DNA of 55,955 nt from positions 1 through 55,955 of the forward strand of contig JALSKB010000147.1 of the NCBI GenBank assembly GCA_026989035.1. The letters are read 5' to 3'. Positions within the stretch are counted from its first letter, which is position 1, and the number at the start of each line of letters is the position of its first letter. Position numbers and translations under genes: made by a program. Below, piece after piece: positions 43,291-51,699 of the stretch. Below the pieces are notes generated by a model. The model worked only from the letters and a program-made list of their open reading frames with translations, searched no databases and was not told the DNA's origin. The DNA comes from Saprospiraceae bacterium (GTDB lineage Bacteria; Bacteroidota; Bacteroidia; Chitinophagales; Saprospiraceae).

Positions 43291-45693
43291 ATGGCAGGAA
43301 AGACTGCAAAAGACGTGGGACTTAGCCGAAAGGACCTTCCTTATTCTTCTGCCGAGCTTCTCGAAGATTACAAAACGTGTTGTATCAGCCGTGAAGTTAG
43401 CATCTTGGCTCGTCGCGATGTACTGACCGGTCGAGGGAAGTTTGGCATCACCGGTGACGGCAAGGAAGTGGCCCAGGTGGCCATGGCCCGGGCTTTCCGA
43501 AAAGGTGATTGGCGCTCCGGTTACTACAGAGATCAAACCCTGCTTTTTGCCCTGGGCCTACTCAGTATAGAAGACTATTTCGCTCAGCTCTATGCCGATC
43601 CGGAGAACGACCCCATGAGCGGAGGGCGTCAAATGAATGCGCATTTTGCCACACCCACTTTTGACGAGCAGGGCGAGTGGCTGGAGCATCGGAATTCGTA
43701 CAACATTTCTGCCGACATCTCACCCACAGCCGGTCAAATGGCTCGTGGCCTGGGCCTGGCTCTGGCTTCCAAGAAATATCGCGAAATCGAAAAACTCAAG
43801 CAAACGCCTTTTTCCAATGGCGGTAAAGAGGTTTGCTTTTGCACCATTGGCGATGCCTCTACTTCGGAGGGCATATTCTGGGAAACGGTCAATGCGGCCA
43901 GTGTCATGCGCGTACCGTTGGCCATCTCTGTCTGGGATGACGGCTACGGCATCTCCGTCCCCATCGATTACCAAACCACTAAGAAAAGCATCTCTGCCGC
44001 ATTGGCAGGTATGAAATACGACAAAAAAGGCGGCCTGCGCATCTACACAGCTAAGGGCTGGGATTATTTTGCCTTGCGGCAAATGTACGAACAGGGCATT
44101 GCTCGCATGCGCAAAGACCATATACCGGCACTTTTTCACGTTACCGAAGTTACTCAGCCACAGGGCCACTCCACTTCCGGTTCGCATGAGCGTTACAAAT
44201 CGCCGGAACGTCTGCAATGGGAGCAGGAGGCAGATGGCATTCGCCGCATGCGGGCCTGGCTGTTGGCCGAAGAGCTTGCTACCGAAAAGGAACTCGATAA
44301 AATTGAGGCTGAAGCCAAAACCGAAGTGCGCAAAGCGCGGGATAAAGCCTGGGAGCGATACTTGGCTCCCAGCCGAAAAGCACGCAAGGAGTTGGAGGCT
44401 ATCTACAACGACCTGGAGCCTCATTTGCCGAAAGGCGAAAGATTTACAGCGCTCTTTTCCGCCTTTCGGCAAATGAAAGAACCGGCCTTTTACGAATTGG
44501 TCAGCCATGCGCGTCGGGTATTGTTTGCCGCAAGGCCGCGTTTCACAGCGGTTGCAGAAGAACTGCAAGCCTGGCTCGACAAGGCTTTGCAAAAAGTAGC
44601 GAGCGATTACCACACTCACCTTTACAGCGAAGGGCCTCAATCGGCCCTGAATGTGCCGGTCGTGCCAGCCGTATTTTCCGAGGAATCTCCCCTGGTCAAT
44701 GGCTTTCAGGTGCTCAATGCCTTTTTCGACAAAGTGCTTGAACGCGATCCGCGCTTCATCGCTTTTGGCGAAGACCTGGGGCATATCGGCGACGTCAACC
44801 AGGGATTTGCCGGCTTGCAGGCCAAGTACGGCGAAGAACGGGTCTTCGATACCGGTATTCGGGAATGGAGTATTGTGGGGCAGGCTATCGGTATGGCCAT
44901 GCGGGGCCTGCGCCCCCTGGCCGAAATACAGTACCTGGACTACCTGGTGTATGCCCTGGAGCCTTTGACCGATGACCTGGCAACTTTGCGCTATCGTTGC
45001 GATGGCATTCAACGCGCACCGGCCATCATCCGAACGCGGGGCCATCGGCTGGAAGGCATTTGGCATACGGGCTCTCCCATGGGCATGCTCGTCCATGCCC
45101 TGAGGGGTATTCATCTGCTGGTGCCTCGCAACATGACGCAGGCTGCGGGCATGTACAATACCCTTTTGCAAAGTGACGAACCGGGCCTGGTCATCGAGTG
45201 CCTCAACGGCTATCGACTTAAAGAACGCCTACCCGACAACATAGGCGATTTTACCGTGCCTCTGGGCGTGCCCGAAATCCTGCGCGAAGGTGAAGACCTG
45301 ACGCTGGTTACTTACGGCTCCTGCGTGCGCATTGCCCGGGCAGCTGTGACGCTACTTGAAGAGACGGGTATCTCCGTAGAACTCATCGATGCCCAAACGC
45401 TCTTGCCCTTCGACCGCTACGGTATCATCGGGCAATCGTTGAAAAAGACAAACCGCATCGTCTTCATGGACGAAGATGTACCAGGAGGAGCTACGGCTTT
45501 CATGATGAGACAGGTGTTGGAAGAGCAAAACGGATATGCGTATCTGGATTCTCCGCCCCGCACCATCACGGCCAAAGCCCATCGTTCGCCTTACGGCTCC
45601 GATGGGGATTATTTCTCCAAACCCAATGCCGAAGATGTGTATGAGCTGATTTTTGAGATGATGTATGAGGCAGAACCCAAACGCTTTGATTAA
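43291..45693 (+). CDS. Fused E1 alpha/beta 2-oxoacid dehydrogenase (branched-chain type)
   Basis: This is an 800-residue thiamine-diphosphate enzyme in which the alpha and beta subunits of E1 are joined. The alpha half (about 30-330) has RDQTLLFALG and the ThDP motif GDASTSEGIFWETVNAASVMRVPLAISVWDDGYGIS. A charged helical linker (about 330-430) follows. The beta half (about 465-800) has FGEDLGHIGDVNQGFAGLQ, FDTGIREWSIVGQAIGMAMRG and EIQYLDYLVYALEPLTDDLA. It should decarboxylate branched-chain 2-oxoacids and pass the acyl group to an E2 that is not in the window. The linker region contains an inverted pair of the short motif at 44422-44475, and further copies are at 44071 and 44524. Confidence 0.94.
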   Translation: MAGKTAKDVGLSRKDLPYSSAELLEDYKTCCISREVSILARRDVLTGRGKFGITGDGKEVAQVAMARAFRKGDWRSGYYRDQTLLFALGLLSIEDYFAQLYADPENDPMSGGRQMNAHFATPTFDEQGEWLEHRNSYNISADISPTAGQMARGLGLALASKKYREIEKLKQTPFSNGGKEVCFCTIGDASTSEGIFWETVNAASVMRVPLAISVWDDGYGISVPIDYQTTKKSISAALAGMKYDKKGGLRIYTAKGWDYFALRQMYEQGIARMRKDHIPALFHVTEVTQPQGHSTSGSHERYKSPERLQWEQEADGIRRMRAWLLAEELATEKELDKIEAEAKTEVRKARDKAWERYLAPSRKARKELEAIYNDLEPHLPKGERFTALFSAFRQMKEPAFYELVSHARRVLFAARPRFTAVAEELQAWLDKALQKVASDYHTHLYSEGPQSALNVPVVPAVFSEESPLVNGFQVLNAFFDKVLERDPRFIAFGEDLGHIGDVNQGFAGLQAKYGEERVFDTGIREWSIVGQAIGMAMRGLRPLAEIQYLDYLVYALEPLTDDLATLRYRCDGIQRAPAIIRTRGHRLEGIWHTGSPMGMLVHALRGIHLLVPRNMTQAAGMYNTLLQSDEPGLVIECLNGYRLKERLPDNIGDFTVPLGVPEILREGEDLTLVTYGSCVRIARAAVTLLEETGISVELIDAQTLLPFDRYGIIGQSLKKTNRIVFMDEDVPGGATAFMMRQVLEEQNGYAYLDSPPRTITAKAHRSPYGSDGDYFSKPNAEDVYELIFEMMYEAEPKRFD
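44422..44475. repeat. Inverted pair of the short repeated motif inside the E1 gene
   Basis: CATTTGCCGAAAGGC at 44422-44436 and GCCTTTCGGCAAATG at 44461-44475 are exact reverse complements separated by 24 bases. Including flanking G/C pairs they can fold into a 16-bp stem within the linker coding region of the dehydrogenase gene. Confidence 0.85.
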
Positions 45694-45696
45694 ATC

Positions 45697-46002
45697 ATGA
45701 ACAGATTGCCGCGCATTCTGCAGATGTTGGAAAATCAACCTGAAGATGCCTTTTTGCTCTATGCTTTGGCCAAAGAATACGAAAAGGCAGGTGAGCAGCA
45801 AAAGGCTTTGCAAGCTTTTTTGAAACTGCAATCCCTGCATCCGGATTACGTGGGATTTTACTATCACTTGGGGAAATTGTATGAAAAACTCGGGCAAACC
45901 GATAAGGCTCGCGAAACCTATGCCGAAGGCATGGAACGCTGTCGGGCTGTGGGAGATCAACACGCTTACAGCGAGTTGCTCACTGCAGCAGAGGAGTTGT
46001 GA
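45697..46002 (+). CDS. Small TPR protein
   Basis: This is a 101-residue soluble protein made of about two tetratricopeptide repeats: AFLLYALAKEYEKAGEQQKAL and VGFYYHLGKLYEKLGQTDKA, with a final capping helix. It starts three bases after the E1 stop, so it is read on the same mRNA. TPR repeats mediate protein contacts; the partner is unknown but may be the dehydrogenase. The next gene overlaps its stop if a GTG start is used. Confidence 0.9.
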   Translation: MNRLPRILQMLENQPEDAFLLYALAKEYEKAGEQQKALQAFLKLQSLHPDYVGFYYHLGKLYEKLGQTDKARETYAEGMERCRAVGDQHAYSELLTAAEEL

Positions 46003-46040
46003 TAAAACCCAGGCAAAACCCCCAAACCAAAATGCAAACT

Positions 46041-47462
46041 ATGAAACCCGAAAATCCCTTTTTGCCTTTTTTGCTCTTTTTGGCGTTGCAAAGTTTTGCC
46101 TTCGGGCTGTCTGCTCAAATGTCGGCCCTGCCGGAGGTCTCGTACGAACAAGGCAAAATCATCGGAAGCCTGCCCTATGGGCGCCACTTCTTCATCCTGG
46201 GTAGTACCCATCTGCCCAAAGGGCAGCGCGCTCAGCGCGTGGAAGTGAAAATCTGGCAACTCCCGGGACACTATTACGGCGCTCGCAGAACAGCTGAAGC
46301 CATAACGGCAACTCAAGTGGCCGAAACCCTGGCCGGGCCACCCCTGGTTTCTTCTTATTGGTCGGCCGATGAAACCGACCAGGTGGAAGTATTTCGCCTC
46401 TACATCGATCGCCCCCTGGAGTTTGCTTCCCGATACGTCTTGCAGTTTACCTATAAAGTGCCCGTGCAGTTTGAACTGGACGAAGACCAAAAAGACGAAC
46501 TCATAGACCTCATAGCCGATCGAATTTTCGAGAAAGTCGTTCAGCAGGGCGGCATCACACAAAGTGATATCCGCCAAATCATCAACATGGAACTGGGGGC
46601 TTATCTGGGGCGCCTGGATGCCTATGCGGCTTATTTCAGCCCCGATGCTCAAGTTTATCCCAAATACGAAAACCTGCCCATCAGTCAGGCTACGCTGGAA
46701 CGGCTCAGCAAAGAGATGGGGCGCTTTAGCTCCAGCTTGCAAACGCTGAACTTCCTCGAAGGGCAAATCCAAAAGGCCAAACAGGAGCTGAACGAACTGG
46801 ACCCCGCTTCCGAAAAAGCCCAAGCGGTTAAAGAAGCTTTGGCCTCTATGAAAGCTCAGAAAAAAGCCGCTGAAGAAAAACTCAAAACGCTTCGGGAGGC
46901 CCTGCCGGATGTTTTGCAAATCGTTCGGGAAAAACTGATCGAGGCGCGCGTTACCTACACCATTGAGCAGCCCGAAGCGCTCTCCGTAGCCGAAGTGGAT
47001 GCCATCCGCATCGGAACTTCCTTCGGCGGAGCCCTGGTCGGTCTGAATGTCTTGGATGAATCCCGTGCTTTTGATGCTTTGGGTTATTCAGCCCTGAAGT
47101 TTTACCTGCGCCCGGTGGACAAACGCCTGGCTCAACCCTATCTCACGGGAGAGTATTTCATCAACAGGCTGTCTGTGCTCACAGGACTTGCTCTGGGGGG
47201 TACGCTCGAGTACAAAGGGCAGCAGTTGCAAAAAGCCATAGGGGTGTATCCGCTTTTGGGCTTTAGCTTTGACCTGAGTCGCTACATGTCCATCGACCTG
47301 GCTGCCACCCTGTTTGAACAGCCTTCGCTAAGTCCGCTTACGCAAACGTCTAATTTGCGCATGGGCCCTGTTATCGGGATTAATTTCGATGGTGACTTGT
47401 TTAACCGCTTTCAAACCTTGTTTTCGGGAGAAACCTATCAGATAAACCCTGCGGGGAATTGA
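46041..47462 (+). CDS. Exported protein with coiled coil and C-terminal beta domain
   Basis: This is a 473-residue protein of unknown family. The ATG at 46041 opens a signal peptide (KPENPFLPFLLFLALQSFAFGLSA); a GTG overlapping the TPR stop would add 14 residues before it. The N-terminal 170 residues are beta-rich with a charged segment (ELDEDQKDELIDLIADRIFEKVVQQGG). A coiled coil follows (about 220-290, LEGQIQKAKQELNELDPASEKA). The C-terminal 170 residues have alternating strands (IGTSFGGALVGLNVL, YFINRLSVLTGLALGGTLEY, GPVIGINFDGDLF) that could form a small outer-membrane barrel. No enzyme motif is seen. It lies between the TPR gene and another multi-domain envelope gene. Confidence 0.8.
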   Translation: MKPENPFLPFLLFLALQSFAFGLSAQMSALPEVSYEQGKIIGSLPYGRHFFILGSTHLPKGQRAQRVEVKIWQLPGHYYGARRTAEAITATQVAETLAGPPLVSSYWSADETDQVEVFRLYIDRPLEFASRYVLQFTYKVPVQFELDEDQKDELIDLIADRIFEKVVQQGGITQSDIRQIINMELGAYLGRLDAYAAYFSPDAQVYPKYENLPISQATLERLSKEMGRFSSSLQTLNFLEGQIQKAKQELNELDPASEKAQAVKEALASMKAQKKAAEEKLKTLREALPDVLQIVREKLIEARVTYTIEQPEALSVAEVDAIRIGTSFGGALVGLNVLDESRAFDALGYSALKFYLRPVDKRLAQPYLTGEYFINRLSVLTGLALGGTLEYKGQQLQKAIGVYPLLGFSFDLSRYMSIDLAATLFEQPSLSPLTQTSNLRMGPVIGINFDGDLFNRFQTLFSGETYQINPAGN

Positions 47463-47535
47463 GAGCCGTCTTTTTTCCGTATCAGCTGTGGCACGAATCC
47501 TTGTAGGTGTTGAAACAGCACAAAAAACCAAAGAT

Positions 47536-48975
47536 ATGTCAAGACCTTTTGTAGAGTTTTCCCAGCAGCCTCCCATCGTGCTTTCCTGTTCGGAAAAACG
47601 GGAAGTGCGTCTGAAAGTCAAACCGCGCGTAGCAGGTCCCTGTACCCTGACACTCAGTTTGGTAATGGCCGATTGCCATTTCGGTAATGGAGAACAGCAG
47701 GTTACAGGGCAGTTGCAGGCCTCTGCTGCCGATGATAGCCTGGAATACGTGTTTCGGCTTTCGGCTCAAGCCAACACTCCGGGAAATTACTTCACCATCC
47801 TCATTGCTCAAGCCGAAAATGCAGCTGGTCAGAAATCTTTTCAGCGGCCTATCGAACTGGAGATTCATTGTACCGGCCAGCCCCTGCCGTCGGCAGATCC
47901 GGAATTTCTCCAACCGGAGGTTCCTTCGGATAAGCCGGCCTTGGCAGAAATGGAAACAACTGAAGACGAAGAAACCGGGGAAACCCGGGCAGACGGGGAT
48001 GCTGAAAAGCCTACCGACGATACAGAAGAGGAAGAAGACAGCAGCGAGGCTGTTTTGCCGGAGGAGTTGCCGCCTCAACCTGCCGAAGAAGAATCTGAAC
48101 CGGAGCCGGTAACACCTCCGGAACCAAGCAGTCAGATAGTTGAAGAGGTAGATGCCGACTTGGCCGAACCGACTGAGGACCTCATCGATGAAGTTTTACC
48201 TCCCAAGGAGGAAAATTCCTCTACAACTGAGCTTTCCGAACAGCCCTTGCCTTCCGGCAAATCGAAAAAATCGGGGGGATGTTTGGGCGTTTTGCTTTTC
48301 TTGCTGAGCTTGACCTTAGGCGTGGCTTGTCAGTTGGAGAATCCCGACTTGGGTGTTGCTGTTGAGGATGTGATCCAATTGCAGGCAGAAGGCGATGCAC
48401 AAACTTTGCCGGCCGATGGTTTTTCCCGCTTGCAGCTTACGGCTACGCTGGGCCCTCAGGCCGATGCCAACCGGACCATCACTTTTTTTACTGAATTTGG
48501 AGGCTTTGCCGAGGCGGGAGGCGAAAACACCTATGAAGTTGTGGCTTCCGCCAAATCCGCTACGGCAACGCTTATTGCCGGCACTCGGGTCGTGGAAGGG
48601 GCTTTGCTTACGGCTTCGGTAGATGGCTTTACGGCAGAATACCCCATGGACTTTTTGCGGGCTTTACCTCAAGACGCCGTTTTTACGGCAGACAAGCTGT
48701 TGCTGGCTGCTGATGGCCTGGATTTCACCAAGCTCTATCTGAATTTATACCGCGACCAAGGCCAAGCCTCGGAAGGAGCCAAAGTTACTTTCTCGGTAGA
48801 GCTTTTGGAGGGAGATACCCAAGTAGCTTTGGTTCCTTTTGTCTATAGCGTGGGTTCTGTAGCTACAGCCGAGCTGCGTAGCGCCAACACCGAGCCGGGC
48901 TTGGTACGCATCACAGCTTCTGTCGAAGGGGAGAACGGCCCCTTGGAGCGCAGCCTGGATATTCAATTTGAGTGA
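47536..48975 (+). CDS. Mid-protein membrane segment with acidic linker and Ig-like ends
   Basis: This is a 479-residue protein with an unusual layout. The start at 47536 (MSRPFVEFSQQPPIVL) is favoured; a GTG 48 bases upstream is possible. Residues 1-115 are a beta-sandwich without a signal peptide. Residues 125-235 are a very acidic, proline-rich linker (EEEEDSSEAVLPEELPPQPA). A basic patch (SGKSKKSG) then precedes a hydrophobic helix at about 243-262 ending GVAC, like a lipoprotein signal. The rest is an invasin-like beta region (LPADGFSRLQLTATLGPQADANRTITF). It may be one type II membrane protein with N-terminus inside. Alternatively it may be two genes joined in frame, with a hidden TTG start at 48247. 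Confidence 0.75.
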   Translation: MSRPFVEFSQQPPIVLSCSEKREVRLKVKPRVAGPCTLTLSLVMADCHFGNGEQQVTGQLQASAADDSLEYVFRLSAQANTPGNYFTILIAQAENAAGQKSFQRPIELEIHCTGQPLPSADPEFLQPEVPSDKPALAEMETTEDEETGETRADGDAEKPTDDTEEEEDSSEAVLPEELPPQPAEEESEPEPVTPPEPSSQIVEEVDADLAEPTEDLIDEVLPPKEENSSTTELSEQPLPSGKSKKSGGCLGVLLFLLSLTLGVACQLENPDLGVAVEDVIQLQAEGDAQTLPADGFSRLQLTATLGPQADANRTITFFTEFGGFAEAGGENTYEVVASAKSATATLIAGTRVVEGALLTASVDGFTAEYPMDFLRALPQDAVFTADKLLLAADGLDFTKLYLNLYRDQGQASEGAKVTFSVELLEGDTQVALVPFVYSVGSVATAELRSANTEPGLVRITASVEGENGPLERSLDIQFE

Positions 48976-48983
48976 GCTGCGGT

Positions 48984-49919
48984 TTATTGCAAACGGCTTT
49001 GAAGGATGACTTTCCCAACCCGAACCTGCCCTGAGCTGTCGCTCAGGAGCAGGATATAGCGCCCGGGGGGCAGGGCGTGGAGATTCAAGTCAAGCGTTGT
49101 TTGCGCCGGATTGACTTTTTTCTCCAGTTGTATGCGGCCCTGTTCGTCCATGAAGCGAAGGATACAGGGGTTATGCAGGGAGTTTTTAGTGGAGAATTCA
49201 ATGGACAGCGGGCCACTGGTCGGGTTGGGGTAAAAGGTGAGTTTTTCAGGCAGAGAGACCTCTCGGTTGTTTACACCGGTGTCTTTGCCGTAAATTTTGA
49301 GATTGCGCCAGTTGCCTTGCATGGCTATTCCCAAGCCATAGTGGGTGTTGCTAATCCTGTGCAGACCGGCACCTTCGAGGCTGTAGGTAATGGAATCGAC
49401 TTGCTGTTGAATGGCCATTTGGCCATCGAGGTATAGTCGCGTATCACCTTGACGCGAACTGAGCGTTAGCTGGTACCATTGGCCGGTTTGCACCGGGGTG
49501 GTGGTTTCATAAAGGATATCGTTGACGAGCAACTGCAATTGGCCATTGACGACAAAAGCGCCTAACCAGCGATAGGAGTCTCCGGCTACAAAAATGGGGC
49601 GGTAGTCTGTGGCTGCGGCTTTGAATTCCAGGCTGAAAGCAAAATTGAGGCTGTCGGGAAAGGTTATGGCCGGCGTGCTGATGAGGCTGCCGTCAGGTTC
49701 ACCGGAATAGATGTACATGCCATTGGCGTAAATACCCTCGGGGCCTTGAAATTCGGTATTGGTCAACTCCATGTTGCCGTAATTGCCCGTGACATCTGCA
49801 GCTGCGCTGTCGGTCAGGGGATAGTGAGCCAGCAAGACAAAATCGCTGAGGTCCTGGGCTTTTATCAGTGAAAGCGATAAACCGCAGACCAAAAGAAGCA
49901 GGGTAAAAGCTCGTTTCAT
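48984..49919 (-). CDS. LamG-like secreted protein with T9SS sorting domain
   Basis: This is a 311-residue exported protein. A signal peptide (MKRAFTLLLLVCGLSLSLIKA) is followed by a concanavalin-like LamG/laminin jellyroll: LLAHYPLTDSAAADVTGNYG, FAFSLEFKAAATDYRP and WYQLTLSSRQGDTRLYLDGQM. The last 80 residues are a T9SS type A domain: LTFYPNPTSGPLSIEF, then LHALPPGRYILLLSDSSGQ and VGKVILQ. It is predicted to be surface-exposed or released and to bind carbohydrate or protein; the ligand is unknown. It converges with the preceding gene with eight bases between stops. Confidence 0.9.
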   Translation of the reverse strand: MKRAFTLLLLVCGLSLSLIKAQDLSDFVLLAHYPLTDSAAADVTGNYGNMELTNTEFQGPEGIYANGMYIYSGEPDGSLISTPAITFPDSLNFAFSLEFKAAATDYRPIFVAGDSYRWLGAFVVNGQLQLLVNDILYETTTPVQTGQWYQLTLSSRQGDTRLYLDGQMAIQQQVDSITYSLEGAGLHRISNTHYGLGIAMQGNWRNLKIYGKDTGVNNREVSLPEKLTFYPNPTSGPLSIEFSTKNSLHNPCILRFMDEQGRIQLEKKVNPAQTTLDLNLHALPPGRYILLLSDSSGQVRVGKVILQSRLQ

Positions 49920-50093
49920 TGTTTTATTAAGTTTAAAAGCCGCGAAAGGCTTTGTGTTTGTGTTCGAGCTGCAAGGTAGCCCCGGGCCCGTTTACCCCCT
50001 TTGCTCAAATGGGACAAAAGTTTGACGCAGGCTGCAAAAGGGCTTTGGAGAGGCATTTTGTCAGGGCGTGGGAAAGTTTTTGCCGAAAGGCCG

Positions 50094-50123
50094 TTGGAAA
50101 ATCAAACAATAATCGTATCTTTG
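50094..50123 (+). promoter_or_regulatory. Promoter of rpmE2
   Basis: TTG at 50094-50096, a 19-base spacer, and TATCTTTG at 50116-50123 make a very good Bacteroidota promoter. The leader to the ATG at 50178 is about 50 nt. A copy of the short motif (50079-50091) ends just before the -33 element. Confidence 0.75.
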
Positions 50124-50177
50124 CGCACCCATTTTGCGCAAGCAAGTTATTGCGGGTATCACAAAAGCAGATGAACG

Positions 50178-50468
50178 ATGAAAAAAGGCATTCATCCCGA
50201 GAATTACCGTTTGGTTGTATTTAAGGATTTTTCCTGCGGGGAGGCTTTCCTGACCCGCTCTTGTGCGCCGTCGAAGGAGACCATCAAGTGGGAAGACGGC
50301 AACGAATATCCCTTGGTGAAGTTGGAAATTTCCAACAAATCCCATCCTTTCTTCACCGGTAAGATGAAGTTTGTGGATACGGCCGGTCGTATCGATAAGT
50401 TCAACAAGAAGTTTGGCAAGACGCGTTTCGCCAAAAAGGAAGAGACAGATACGAAAGTCGAGGAATAG
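50178..50468 (+). CDS. rpmE2: 50S ribosomal protein L31 type B
   Basis: This is a 96-residue large-subunit ribosomal protein. It begins [21 protein letters not shown] and continues with [33 protein letters not shown], the L31 signature. Only one cysteine pair position is occupied, so this is the zinc-independent form, which usually replaces the zinc form when zinc is scarce. The acidic C-terminal tail (EETDTKVEE) is common in Bacteroidota. The GlmU-like gene follows after 15 bp, so the pair is probably co-transcribed. Confidence 0.96.
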   Translation: MKKGIHPENYRLVVFKDFSCGEAFLTRSCAPSKETIKWEDGNEYPLVKLEISNKSHPFFTGKMKFVDTAGRIDKFNKKFGKTRFAKKEETDTKVEE

Positions 50469-50483
50469 ACTGTTCTTTATCGC

Positions 50484-51698
50484 ATGAAGAACATCATTCT
50501 CTTTGACGGGCCGCAGCGCGAACACTTGCTGCCTTTCACCTATTTGCGGCCGGTGGGCGATTTGCGCGTGGGCCTGCTCAGTTTGCGCGAGAAGTGGGAG
50601 CATCATCTCAAGGGTAGAGGTTCTTACATCACGCGAGAATATTTGGGGGATTTGTATCCCATTGTCATTTCGGAGAAGAACTACATCGTCAATGCTGCCG
50701 TTTTACCGGATGAGGATTTGGTGCAGCGCATTCTGGCCTTGCACGACAACGAGGCTTTGCTGGAAGATTCCGATTTGGTAGCTACCTGCTTGGACGAGCA
50801 GCAGTTTAATCGCATGATGGATGATGAGCCTTTGGGGGAGTTGACTTCGTTTCCTTGCCATTGTTCTCTGCGGGTTTTGGGTAAGCTACCCGATTTGCTC
50901 AACGAACACGATTTGGAGTTGCGCCGAGATTTTGAGCGCATTACAGCGGGCAGGCGTTCGGCTCCTTTGCCGGCTTCCAACCGCTTTTGGGGAGACAAAA
51001 AGCAACTCTTCATTGAGGAGGGTGCTGAGGTCGAGGGGGCTATGCTGAATGCCACAAAGGGGCCCATCTACATCGGAAAAGGAGCGGTAGTCATGGAGGG
51101 AAGCTTGTTGCGTGGCCCGATTGGCATTGGGGCGTACAGCACCGTAAAAATGGGAGCGCGCTTGTACGGGCCGGTGAGCTTAGGGCCGCATTGCAAAGTT
51201 GGAGGTGAGTTGAGCAACGTCATCATGCAGGGCTATTCAAACAAAGGGCATGACGGTTATCTGGGGGATTCCGTCATCGGGCAGTGGTGCAATCTCGGGG
51301 CCGATACTAACACTTCCAACCTGAAAAACAATTACGGTGAAGTGAAATTGTGGGACTACGTGGCTCGGCGTTTTGTGCCTTCGGGCCGGCAGTTCTGTGG
51401 GCTTTTCATGGGGGACCACTCCAAGTCAGGTATTAACACCATGTTTAATACGGGTACGGTGGTAGGCCTTTCGGCCAATGTTTTCGGTAGCGGTTACCCG
51501 CGCAATTTCATTCCTTCTTTTTCCTGGGGTGGTGCTTCGGGTTTCAGGACTTATCTACCCGACAAGGCTTTTGAAACGGCAGAGCGCATGATGGCGCGTC
51601 GGAATAAGCAGCTGTCTTCTTCGGAGCGCATTGCTATGCTCAAAGTTTTTGAGGATACAGCTGTTTTTCGCACTTGGGAGCAAAAGCGAGAGGACTGA
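50484..51698 (+). CDS. GlmU-like sugar nucleotidyltransferase family protein
   Basis: This 404-residue protein is of the Bacteroidota GlmU-related family. The N-terminal domain (MKNIILFDGPQREHLLPFTYLRPVGDLRVG) is nucleotidyltransferase-like but lacks the full GxGxRM motif. The C-terminal half is a left-handed beta-helix with hexapeptide repeats: IYIGKGAVVMEGSLLRGPIGIGAYSTVKMGARL and FCGLFMGDHSKSGINTMFNTGTVVGLSANVFG. It may transfer uridylyl and acetyl groups to an amino sugar phosphate for the cell wall; true GlmU activity is not proven. It is in an operon with rpmE2 and the methyltransferase. Confidence 0.88.
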   Translation: MKNIILFDGPQREHLLPFTYLRPVGDLRVGLLSLREKWEHHLKGRGSYITREYLGDLYPIVISEKNYIVNAAVLPDEDLVQRILALHDNEALLEDSDLVATCLDEQQFNRMMDDEPLGELTSFPCHCSLRVLGKLPDLLNEHDLELRRDFERITAGRRSAPLPASNRFWGDKKQLFIEEGAEVEGAMLNATKGPIYIGKGAVVMEGSLLRGPIGIGAYSTVKMGARLYGPVSLGPHCKVGGELSNVIMQGYSNKGHDGYLGDSVIGQWCNLGADTNTSNLKNNYGEVKLWDYVARRFVPSGRQFCGLFMGDHSKSGINTMFNTGTVVGLSANVFGSGYPRNFIPSFSWGGASGFRTYLPDKAFETAERMMARRNKQLSSSERIAMLKVFEDTAVFRTWEQKRED

Positions 51699-51699
51699 G

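Noticed and set aside
43720-45171. Minus-strand frame of 483 codons opposite the E1 gene
   Set aside because: This is the antisense complement of a well-supported gene. It is cysteine/histidine/glutamine-rich and has no domain.
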